A stretch of DNA of 44,533 nucleotides from Rhodopirellula sp. (lineage in GTDB: Bacteria; Planctomycetota; Planctomycetia; Planctomycetales; Planctomycetaceae): NCBI GenBank assembly GCA_013203845.1, contig JABMPE010000281.1, positions 1 to 44,533 of the forward strand, read 5' to 3'. The translations under genes and the position numbers were made by a program. The notes beneath the pieces are model-generated. The model searched no databases. It was not told where the DNA came from and saw only the letters and a program-made list of their open reading frames with translations. Each line of letters begins with the position of its first letter. The first letter of the stretch is position 1. This document shows, one piece after another, positions 27,002-34,900 of this stretch.

Positions 27002-30000
27002 ATGAAAACTACCAGCCAGCCCCTTGTGACACTTCTGCAACATGCCGCTCTGGCGGTCATATTCTGCGCCTTGTGCAGCGACTCGCTCGCGGCGGCGGAA
27101 CCGAAAAACAGTGTTGCTCGCGTCGAAACCCGCAAGCCGTGGACGACATCCCGCGTGAAAGGCAGCCCCGAGCCGCCGTTACCGTATCGTGCTCAGCGGG
27201 TCTTTCCGGAACTCAGCTTCGAACACCCGACGGTGTTGACCAGCGCGCCGTCGACGGATCGGTTATTTGTTGCCGAGCAGAATGGTCGCATCTACTCGAT
27301 TTCTGATGGGGCAACCAGCAAACAGGCGGACCTGTTTCTTGACGTTCGCGAGTTGGTCGAGGAACTCAACACGAAGCTCGACGCCACCGAACAGGTCGCA
27401 TTCGGATCGGTCTATGGCCTAACGTTTCACCCTGACTTCGCCACCAACCGCCAGTGCTATGTCTGCTACACCGTCAGGTACAAGCAGTCCAAACGAGGCG
27501 TCCACCCTGACGGCACGCGAGTCGTTGAAGTCAAAGTCGACAACAACGATCCACCGAAGGCTCTCGTTGATTCTGAGATCAAGATCATCAGCTGGCGGGT
27601 TGGTGGCCACAACGGGGGCTGTATCAAGTTCGGTCCTGACGGGATGCTGTATGTCTCGACGGGTGACGGCGGCGAAGCTTTTCCGCCGGACGGTCTGAAC
27701 TCCGGGCAGGATGTGACGAACCTGCTCGCAGCCGTCCTGCGAATCAATGTTAACCAGCACGAAGCCGAGCGTACGTACTCGATTCCTGACGACAATCCGT
27801 TTGTGAAGCTGGACGGTGCCCGCGGTGAGATCTGGGCGTACGGCATGAGAAACCCGTGGAAGATGAGCTTCGATCGTCAGACGGGCAAGCTGTGGGTAGG
27901 GGATGTCGGCTGGGAACTGTGGGAGCTGATCTACCAGGTGAACCCCGGCGACAACTTTGGATGGAGCCTGTTCGAAGGTCACCAGCCAGTTCACACCGAA
28001 CGCCAGCGCGGGCCGACGCCCATCGTGCCGGCGGTCGTCGAAATTCCACACACCGAAGGAGCGTCCATTACGGGTGGCTTCGTGTACCGAGGCAACCGTC
28101 TGCCGGAACTCAAGGGGCAGTACATTTTCGGCGACTGGGAAACGCGTCGGTTCTGGAGCATCTCTGTTGATGGAGAAAATATCGGCGAGCGCAAAGAACT
28201 AGTGGAACCCAGCGTTCGTATTGTTGGCTTCGCCGAACGCAACGACGGCGAACTGCTGCTGCTCGACTACGACAGCGGCTCGATCCATGAGCTGGTCAGG
28301 AACGACGTCGCGAACACTCAGGCGGCGTTTCCTCGCCGGTTGAGCGAGACGGGACTGTTTCAATCAGTCAGTAGCCATGAACCGGCATCCGGCGTCGTGC
28401 CGTTTTCCATTCAGACGCCGCAATGGTCTGACTACGCGACCGCCGAACGCTGGCTCGGGCTGCCGAACGACACTTCGATCGGTCTGCAGAACAGGCCCAC
28501 CAGCGTTGACGGTTCCATGTTCAAGCGAACGATGGACTTCCCCAACGATGCCGTGCTGATGAAGACGCTGTCGCTGGAAATGGTTGAAGGCGAGCCAGCG
28601 TCCGCGAGAAAGGTCGAGACGCAGATTCTGCATTTCAACGGTTACGACTGGCGAGGTTACAGCTATCGCTGGAATACTGAGCAGACCGATGCCGAACTCG
28701 TCGAAGCCACTGGCGCCACCGCGTCGTTGAAGATCACCGACGAAAATGCTCCGGGTGGCCAGCGTCATCAGACATGGAAATTTCTATCACGCATGGAGTG
28801 TATTCGCTGCCACAACCCGTGGGCCGAATTCTCACTGGCCTTCAATGTCGCGCAACTGAACGGTAGTAATGAACATTTGGAAGCAAATCAGCTTGAGCGT
28901 CTCCAACAAATGGGAGTCTTTCACGAGTCGCCGCAGAATCTGAATCCGGACGATCCCTTCGCGATTGCCGAACCTGCTCCGCCACTGCACGAACGACCTC
29001 AGCTTGTCGATCCGTTTGATGAAACGATTGATCTTCGCCAACGGGCGAGAGCTTATCTACACGTGAACTGTGCTCATTGCCATCGCTTCAATGGTGGCGG
29101 AGCGGCAAAGATCTATCTGCCGTTTGACATGCCAATTCATAAGACTGAAGCCATCGCGACGCGTCCGACGCAGGGCACGTTTGGAATTCATGACGCGATG
29201 ATCATTGCACCAACCGATCCGTACCGGTCCGTGCTTTACTTCCGGATGGCGAAGTCCGGCCCCGGTCATATGCCGCATCTGGGTTCTCAGTACGTCGATC
29301 AACGCGGGCTGTCTCTGATTCACGATTGGATCCATCTGCTTCCATCGGACCTCGACCTGGCGAAGAAAATCGACGAACTGACGGGTCTGGAAGAGTCCGC
29401 GACACTTCAGCGCGAACAACGAAACGCAGCGTTCACGCGTTGGACACTCGCCCAGAAGATCGCCGCTCGTGAAATGAGAGAAGTTACCACGCAGGCGGAC
29501 ATGGATGCTGCGGAAAAACAGGCCACGGCGGAAGCTGCTGGACGCGTCACGCAACGGGCTCGCCGGCGGACGCAACTGATCAAGGAGCTGCTCGCAGACC
29601 CTCGCGGAGCTGTCGCGCTGGCTCGTGTCCAACGCGAACGACAACTACCGCCTGCAGTAAGTGAGCTGCTGCTCAACATGGCCACACAACACGAAAGCAT
29701 TGCCGTGCGGGACCTGTTCGAACCGTTCCTGCCTGATGATCAGAAAACCGAACGACTCGGCGATATGATCGACGCCCGCCAGTTGCTGCAACTCGCTGGC
29801 GATGCCGCGCGCGGCGAGCGGTTGTTTCTGAAAGGCGAAGGCAGTCAGTGCCGTAACTGCCACCGTGTTGGAAAAGAAGGAAAACAACTCGGCCCGGACC
29901 TGACTCAAATCGGTAAGAAACTCGACAAAGCAAAGTTGCTGGAAAGTCTGCTGGAGCCATCGCGAACGATCGATCCCAAATTCGCGACGTGGCTCATCGA

Positions 30001-30217
30001 AACTGACGAAGGCAAAGTGTTTACGGGCCTGCTCGTCAGCCAGACGGACAAACTCGTCGTGATCCGCGACACGCAGAACAAGGAACACCGCTTTGACACG
30101 GCACACATCGAAGGGATTTTTCCACAACGGCAATCGCTGATGCCTGATCGTCAGCTTCGCGACCTGACGGCACAACAGGCTGCCGATCTGCTGGCATGGC
30201 TGGCGTCACTGAAGTAA
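27002..30217 (+). CDS. PQQ sugar-dehydrogenase-like propeller fused to three CxxCH segments
   Basis: This 1071-residue exported protein has a signal peptide (HAALAVIFCALCSDSLAA). Residues about 60-430 form a glucose/sorbosone dehydrogenase-type propeller (TDRLFVAEQNGRIYSI, VYGLTFHPDF, VGGHNGGCIKFGPDGMLYVS, WAYGMRNPWKMSFD, GDNFGWSLFEG). The histidine of the GGHNGG loop corresponds to the catalytic base in this fold. Residues about 440-800 resemble the SO2930-type dihaem region (TIGR03806) with CIRCH at Cys600 and CAHCH at Cys690. Residues about 930-1071 resemble the planctomycete haem-binding domain TIGR02603 (GERLFLKGEGSQCRNCH at Cys950, LGPDLTQIGKKL, ESLLEPSRTIDPKF). This suggests oxidation of a sugar or alcohol with electron transfer along attached haems in the periplasm. 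Family names are recalled, not searched. Confidence 0.85.
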   Translation: MKTTSQPLVTLLQHAALAVIFCALCSDSLAAAEPKNSVARVETRKPWTTSRVKGSPEPPLPYRAQRVFPELSFEHPTVLTSAPSTDRLFVAEQNGRIYSISDGATSKQADLFLDVRELVEELNTKLDATEQVAFGSVYGLTFHPDFATNRQCYVCYTVRYKQSKRGVHPDGTRVVEVKVDNNDPPKALVDSEIKIISWRVGGHNGGCIKFGPDGMLYVSTGDGGEAFPPDGLNSGQDVTNLLAAVLRINVNQHEAERTYSIPDDNPFVKLDGARGEIWAYGMRNPWKMSFDRQTGKLWVGDVGWELWELIYQVNPGDNFGWSLFEGHQPVHTERQRGPTPIVPAVVEIPHTEGASITGGFVYRGNRLPELKGQYIFGDWETRRFWSISVDGENIGERKELVEPSVRIVGFAERNDGELLLLDYDSGSIHELVRNDVANTQAAFPRRLSETGLFQSVSSHEPASGVVPFSIQTPQWSDYATAERWLGLPNDTSIGLQNRPTSVDGSMFKRTMDFPNDAVLMKTLSLEMVEGEPASARKVETQILHFNGYDWRGYSYRWNTEQTDAELVEATGATASLKITDENAPGGQRHQTWKFLSRMECIRCHNPWAEFSLAFNVAQLNGSNEHLEANQLERLQQMGVFHESPQNLNPDDPFAIAEPAPPLHERPQLVDPFDETIDLRQRARAYLHVNCAHCHRFNGGGAAKIYLPFDMPIHKTEAIATRPTQGTFGIHDAMIIAPTDPYRSVLYFRMAKSGPGHMPHLGSQYVDQRGLSLIHDWIHLLPSDLDLAKKIDELTGLEESATLQREQRNAAFTRWTLAQKIAAREMREVTTQADMDAAEKQATAEAAGRVTQRARRRTQLIKELLADPRGAVALARVQRERQLPPAVSELLLNMATQHESIAVRDLFEPFLPDDQKTERLGDMIDARQLLQLAGDAARGERLFLKGEGSQCRNCHRVGKEGKQLGPDLTQIGKKLDKAKLLESLLEPSRTIDPKFATWLIETDEGKVFTGLLVSQTDKLVVIRDTQNKEHRFDTAHIEGIFPQRQSLMPDRQLRDLTAQQAADLLAWLASLK

Positions 30218-30291
30218 TGCGGCGTGTCCCGCAAGCGGCGTGCGCTGCGAGGATCAACTCGTTGAGCGGATCAACGCGACGATCAGGTAAC

Positions 30292-31188
30292 TCAATGATC
30301 CAGCAAGCCCGCATCGCGCATGGCGGTCTCCAGCTTCGCCACTTCTTCAGACGGCATTGGAGCGACCGGATTCCGCGGTCGCATTCCTTCGAAACCGAGT
30401 AACTTGAGCGACGCTTTCACACCGGCGGCCAGCCACGGAAGCATGATCGAGTCAATCTTCTGAATCTGCTTCTGCAGCGGCCAGGCTTCTTCAAAACGAC
30501 CTTCCATGCCAAGCTTCAGCAACGAGCGTAAGGCTTCCGGCCAGATGTTCGAGAAGGCGGTCGTGGTGCCGTTACAGCCAATCAACGTCCCTTGCAGAAT
30601 AATGCTCCCGTTGCAAATCCAGAAACGTTTTTCGGGTGCGACGAGATCGCGTACTCGGGATTCGAATCTTAGATCATGATCGGTCACGTAGCCGAAGACG
30701 TTGTCGCTGTTGGTGACCGCGGCCAGCACTTCCGGACTGGCCGCAGGTCGTCCAGCCAGACCGAAACTCGCCGGTTCCGGCTGATGCATCAGTAGCACCG
30801 GTACCGGACAGCGAGCGAGTACCTGTTTGAAGTACGACTCGATGGTCGACTCGCCGCGAGGAAACCGGATTCGAACCATCCCGGCGCCGGCTTCCGCGAA
30901 GGCCTCAGCTCGTCGCAGAGTTTCAGTAATGGATGGACAATCGATGCCGCCGAGCAGAACCTGCTGCTGGCCAAGCGTCTGTCCAACGGTGCGAGCCGCC
31001 GCAAGTTTTTCTGCTTCACTGAGAAACCATTCCTCGCCGGTTTGAGACCCGACCAGAAATCCCTGTGCGGGAGTCTTCAACCAGCGTTCAACGTTCCGGC
31101 TCAGCGCGTCATGATCCACCTGGTCCGCTTCATCAAACGGAATGGCGATCGGGATGTTAACAATCGGATCACTGGATGAATCAAACAT
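30292..31188 (-). CDS. Dihydrodipicolinate synthase superfamily protein lacking the catalytic Tyr and Lys
   Basis: This 298-residue protein has the fold signatures of the DapA/N-acetylneuraminate lyase superfamily. These are an opening NIPIAIPFDEADQVDHDAL, the loop GSQTGEEWFLSEAEK in place of G(T/S)TGE, LLGGIDCPSITETLRRAEAF, and a C-terminal helical region (EGRFEEAWPLQKQIQKIDSI) with LPWLAAGVKASLKLLGF. The LYN-P position reads LMHQP (Met134-His135). The Schiff-base position GIKE reads GYVT (Val168). The usual aldolase chemistry is therefore unlikely. The start has GAGGG at good spacing. It is divergent from the frameshifted HExxH gene and unlinked to lysine biosynthesis genes, so dapA is not an appropriate name. 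Confidence 0.85.
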   Translation of the reverse strand: MFDSSSDPIVNIPIAIPFDEADQVDHDALSRNVERWLKTPAQGFLVGSQTGEEWFLSEAEKLAAARTVGQTLGQQQVLLGGIDCPSITETLRRAEAFAEAGAGMVRIRFPRGESTIESYFKQVLARCPVPVLLMHQPEPASFGLAGRPAASPEVLAAVTNSDNVFGYVTDHDLRFESRVRDLVAPEKRFWICNGSIILQGTLIGCNGTTTAFSNIWPEALRSLLKLGMEGRFEEAWPLQKQIQKIDSIMLPWLAAGVKASLKLLGFEGMRPRNPVAPMPSEEVAKLETAMRDAGLLDH

Positions 31189-31378
31189 GAATTCCCTCAG
31201 CAGTCAGCGACTATCGTGGTCGTTGCAGTCACACTCGCGGTCGTTGCGAGCTGCGTGGCTTTTCGGTCGTGATGCCCGCGAGTTAAGGATCGCTTTTATC
31301 CAGACTCGACGTCCTGTTCACAACCCAGCGGCAACTCGTGTCGCGTTTCAACCAGCCTGCCAACGATCGGAATCGCGA

Positions 31379-32148
31379 ATGAATCCGTCCAGAATCTCAG
31401 CGTTTCAGTCCCGCCAAAGAACAGCTGCCGTAGTTCTCCTGATCGGTTTCTTATCGACATCGACCAGCCAACTGCTCGCCGACGATAAGAAACCGGAAAA
31501 GGCGGTCGGGTTCTATGATCCCGTTGAACGTCAAATTGAAGGCTGGACCATCGACGTCGATCCACAACTGCTCAATGACGAGAACAGGGAAACTGGCGAA
31601 CAGGCCATGAAAGCTCTCGCCAATCACCTGCAGCGCATTACCTATATTGTGCCGGAGAAGCAGTTGGCTCAGTTCCGAACGATGCGAATCTGGCTTGAGC
31701 TGAACAACCCGGCTCTCGGCAACATGCAGTACCACCCCGGCAAGGATTGGCTCGTCAAAAACGGTCACGATCCGCGACTCGTCAAGCATGTTCACATTCC
31801 GCGAGCGAAACACCTCACCGATCGTCACATGTGGGCGAAGCATCCGTACGTCGTGCTGCACGAACTGGCTCACGCGTACCATGATCAGATTCTGGACTTC
31901 AACAATCCTGAGGTTCTGGCTGTTTACAAGGCAGCAAAGGAAGCTGGTATCTACGACGAAGTGCTGCTCTACACCGGCAAGAAAGTGCGGCACTACGGCC
32001 TGAACAATCAAATGGAATATTTCGCCGAGTCAACGGAAGCGTACTTCTCGGCGTCAACGACTTCTACCCGTTCGTCCGAGCCGAACTGAAAGAACACGAC
32101 CCGCGCATGTACGAGCAGCTCGAAAAGATCTGGGGCCCGATCAAGTAA
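31379..32148 (+). pseudogene. Secreted HExxH (zincin-like) protein, frameshifted near the C-terminus
   Basis: The frame opens with a signal peptide (QRTAAVVLLIGFLSTSTSQL) and contains a zinc-protease motif, VVLHELAHAYHD, with HELAH at residues 161-165. EYFAESTEAYF at 213-223 probably supplies the third ligand. After TAC TTC (32042-32047) the frame drifts into serine/threonine-rich sequence and stops at 32087-32089. Skipping the two bases TC at 32048-32049 restores a convincing C-terminus (GVNDFYPFVRAELKEHDPRM, then YEQLEKIWGPIK and TAA at 32146). This points to a +2 or -1 frameshift 34 codons from the end. The catalytic core is intact, so the product may still be partly functional, or the shift may be a sequencing error. 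The exact peptidase family is not recognised. Confidence 0.75.
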
Positions 32149-32166
32149 CAAACAGACAAATTACGA

Positions 32167-32206
32167 AGCCGGTGGCTGTCGCGCAACCACCGGCTCACGT
32201 TTTCGT
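32167..32206 (+). terminator. Intrinsic terminator after the HExxH gene
   Basis: A perfect nine-base stem, AGCCGGTGG (32167-32175) and CCACCGGCT (32187-32195), with an 11-base loop, is followed by CACGTTTTCGTTT. It lies 18 bases after the restored stop at 32146-32148, which fits termination of the frameshifted gene and supports its original length. Confidence 0.7.
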
Positions 32207-32274
32207 TTAACTATTTGACATCGCCCGAAGATCAGCCTCTCAGGCTTAGGATCGTGTTCAGAATTTCCAATCAA

Positions 32275-32366
32275 GTCATTCCCGAGCAAAGTCCTGGTCT
32301 CGCGAAGGCGGGGCCGGGAGACCAGCAGACCGGGGAGAACTGGTTTCCCGCCTGCGCGGGAATGAC
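32275..32366. repeat. REP-like extragenic palindromic element
   Basis: The element is bounded by GTCATTCCCG (32275-32284) and its exact reverse complement CGGGAATGAC (32357-32366). Inside are a second inverted pair, CTGGTCTC (32294-32301) and GAGACCAG (32318-32325), and a hairpin, TTCCCGC (32345-32351) and GCGGGAA (32356-32362). Nested palindromes of the GTCATTCCCGC type are known as dispersed intergenic repeats in many bacteria. It sits between the terminator and the end of the cyclase gene. Only one copy is in the window. Confidence 0.65.
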
Positions 32367-32415
32367 AGAAGTCGCCGTTCTCAATGCATTCGGGAAGTTG
32401 TTTCGGACGCGTTCC

Positions 32416-34245
32416 TTACTTCTTGTCGAGTCTGAAAGCTCCGTCCCAATCGGCGGGCGGGTTGTTGTCGAACTCGGCCATGTGCTGAATCAGAAATTCT
32501 TTGGCACCGTCATCGGGCAGCGCGTTGAGTTGCTCAATCGCGGAAGCCCATGCGCCGGACACGACCGCTTCGACGGCCGCCTCAAAACCCGCGATATGTT
32601 CGTTGGTCGGAGTACCCGGTATTCCCACAGGCTGAACGAGTTCGGTCACAACCACCGTCGAATCCATCCCTTTCGGTTTGACATGAGCCAGCTTGCGAAG
32701 CCGACCTTCTTCCGGCTTGAGAAACTTCCGGCAGAAATTCGCCGACTGTTCGTCGATGCAAATGCTGACGCCGTACTGCTTGGTCATCGTTTCCAGCCGT
32801 GCTCCCTGATTCACGACCGGACCAAAAACGCCGACTTTCGCCTGCTTGGGAGTACCGATGTGCCCAGCGATGGCGTTGCCGTGGGCGACGCCGAGGCCGA
32901 CTGAAAATCCATCGAGCAGCCCGCCGCGATCGTCATCCCCCATGAAGACCCGCTGAATTCCCAGAGCGGCTCGACAAGCGGGAACCGGACCTTCTTCCAG
33001 GGCCACTGGCCAGCCCCAGAAGCCCAGAGCCGCGTCTCCCTGAAAGTCGGCGATTGTGCCGTCAGCATCCAGAATTCCGTTGGCCATCACGGACAGTGCT
33101 TCTTTCACGCAGGCCAGCAGCATGTGCAGATCGTCTTTGAACTGTTCGGATTTCTTGGAAAATCCGCGAACATCGCAGAACAGCACGGAGATATCCCGCT
33201 CCTGCGGCACCAGAGCCAGGTGTGCGTCCTCGCCAATCAGACTTTCGATCACCTTGGGCGAGAAAAACGAACTTAGCTGCGTATGATGCTCCTGCAGCGT
33301 TCGGACACTTCGCACGGACGCAATAAACTGCGCCATCAGTTCAGCAAATCGGAGATCACCGCCGAGGTCACTTTCCTCAATGGTGCCTTCCGTAATGCCC
33401 GAAACGTAGAGAACCCACCCGCGAGTTGAATCAGACAGAATCGGCGTGCAGAAAGCCCAGTCGAGATCGTCACTGACGGTGAACTGCGGCCCGTCTTCCC
33501 CTTCTTCTTCTGTCTCGTCGTTCCATAAATGGACGATACTTTCCTGGCGAGTCAGGGCCGACAGGACCAGACGACGGCTCGGACGAAATCGACCTTCGTA
33601 GGCATCTCGCGTCGCCACTCGCATCATCGACGGCTTTTCCGGCAGGACTGCGAATCCAGCGATGGTCGACACTCCATCCGCGTCATCGGGCATGGCCGGC
33701 AAATCATATTGCACCACGGCAACAGCGTCCGAAGCAGGAATTCCTTCCATCAGGAGTTCAACCAGTCGCGCAGCAAAGTCCGCATCAGTCCGAGACTCAT
33801 CCAGGATTGCAGGCAGCAGAGAAAGCAGTTCCATCTGCTGACCGGCGTCGCGAAACTCGAAGTTTTTCAGCTGTTCCCGATTGAAGGCATGCTCATCAAC
33901 TTCTCCTGGCGACACAGTCTCTTCGCCATCAGCCACGTCGGCCATCGCCTCATCGACGAACGTGAACTCGGTCTGCCCGATGACAAACTTCTGTCCCGAG
34001 ACGATCACGGCGGACCGCACCGGAATATCCCCCACAACGATGGGGTTCCGAGCCTCTTCGAGGCAGGTAACCTTCAGCGAGGTTCCATCCCACTCGACGT
34101 CCGCGTGCTCACGTGAAATCTGTTTATCCCAACCGACGGCCCATCCAGTTCCCGGCTTTCGCCCAATTCGAACAACTTGACCTTTCGTCAGTTCTTGTTC
34201 GAATTCACCTTCCTGTGTCAGCCCTTTTGCGAGGAGCTGAGGCAT
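32416..34245 (-). CDS. FHA-GAF-class III nucleotide cyclase
   Basis: This 609-residue cytoplasmic protein has no signal peptide. An FHA domain (about residues 22-95) has the phosphopeptide-binding pattern GRKPGTGWAVGWDKQISREH. A GAF-like sensor spans about 140-310. A class III cyclase catalytic domain (about 345-540) follows. Metal ligands are present in DISVLFCDVRGF (Asp358) and FQGDAALGFWG (Asp404). The transition-state pair is present in VVNQGARLE (Asn479, Arg483). The purine-selectivity positions differ: the usual Lys is Asp400 (TIADFQGD) and the usual Asp/Thr is Pro476 (VFGPVVN). GGGAGA seven bases upstream supports the start. The domains imply a signalling enzyme tied to Ser/Thr kinase phosphorylation and a small-molecule or redox input. 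The nucleotide used is uncertain. Confidence 0.88.
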   Translation of the reverse strand: MPQLLAKGLTQEGEFEQELTKGQVVRIGRKPGTGWAVGWDKQISREHADVEWDGTSLKVTCLEEARNPIVVGDIPVRSAVIVSGQKFVIGQTEFTFVDEAMADVADGEETVSPGEVDEHAFNREQLKNFEFRDAGQQMELLSLLPAILDESRTDADFAARLVELLMEGIPASDAVAVVQYDLPAMPDDADGVSTIAGFAVLPEKPSMMRVATRDAYEGRFRPSRRLVLSALTRQESIVHLWNDETEEEGEDGPQFTVSDDLDWAFCTPILSDSTRGWVLYVSGITEGTIEESDLGGDLRFAELMAQFIASVRSVRTLQEHHTQLSSFFSPKVIESLIGEDAHLALVPQERDISVLFCDVRGFSKKSEQFKDDLHMLLACVKEALSVMANGILDADGTIADFQGDAALGFWGWPVALEEGPVPACRAALGIQRVFMGDDDRGGLLDGFSVGLGVAHGNAIAGHIGTPKQAKVGVFGPVVNQGARLETMTKQYGVSICIDEQSANFCRKFLKPEEGRLRKLAHVKPKGMDSTVVVTELVQPVGIPGTPTNEHIAGFEAAVEAVVSGAWASAIEQLNALPDDGAKEFLIQHMAEFDNNPPADWDGAFRLDKK

Positions 34246-34582
34246 TGTCTGTTCTCCCTGTCAGCGACCAGCACGACGGCCAGCCATTCCCTTGTTCAGA
34301 CGATCAAACGACTCGAAACATAGACATATGTCATGCGAGCATGATTAACCAGAACGTCCAGACCTTGTAAACTAACCGGTTTACGTGCTGCTGTGAGTTC
34401 ACTAACACGAAACCATGCCAGGCCCCCGGACTAACTGAAAGACAAACTGTCAGTCGGGTTACGGTTGAGGCGTCAGCGCGCAGGGTGCTGTTTATAGCGG
34501 GTCGGCGCGCAAGCGGGAAGCTGTCCGAAACTCAAAGCTGCTCCACACGGCCCACAAGGACAATGACTCGCGCTGATTTGAA

Positions 34583-34840
34583 TCAATGAGGCAAATCTCG
34601 AGGTTGTGACACATTGATCTGTCCTGTGCGTAGCAAATCCCTCAAAATCAAAATTGCTTCTATAAATTCTGAATGTTCCGTCAACCCCCTCAACTGACTG
34701 GAAGCCAATGTCATCGCAGGACGATCTTCCATGAAAACAGCGACAGATTCATACGTGTGATGAAGCATTCGTCGCACGGAAAACTTTTGTTCGGGCCAGT
34801 TATGATGCGTGCTTTTGAAGCTATCTCGTTCCGTCTCCAC
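34583..34840 (-). CDS. Possible small hypothetical protein (85 residues)
   Basis: The frame starts with GTG and encodes a mixed charged/hydrophobic protein (KFSVRRMLHHTYESVAVFME, then EFIEAILILRDLLRTG). No domain is recognised and no clear ribosome site is seen. It is the only protein-like frame in the 655-base gap between the cyclase and the giant surface-protein gene, and it is divergent from the latter. It may be spurious. The rest of the gap (34246-34582 and 34841-34900) shows no gene or terminator I can support; promoters of the two flanking divergent genes should lie in it. Confidence 0.22.
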   Translation of the reverse strand: METERDSFKSTHHNWPEQKFSVRRMLHHTYESVAVFMEDRPAMTLASSQLRGLTEHSEFIEAILILRDLLRTGQINVSQPRDLPH

Positions 34841-34900
34841 GACAATTGATGGCCTCGGCTATCGATTCAAAACACCGCTGATAACAGGACCGACGTCCGC

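Noticed and set aside
30292-31188. Naming the DHDPS-like gene dapA
   Set aside because: The catalytic Tyr and Lys are missing and no lysine-pathway gene is adjacent.
32040-32055. Programmed ribosomal frameshift in the HExxH gene
   Set aside because: No slippery heptamer is present at ACTTCTCGGCG and no obvious downstream stimulator was seen; a mutation or sequencing error is simpler.
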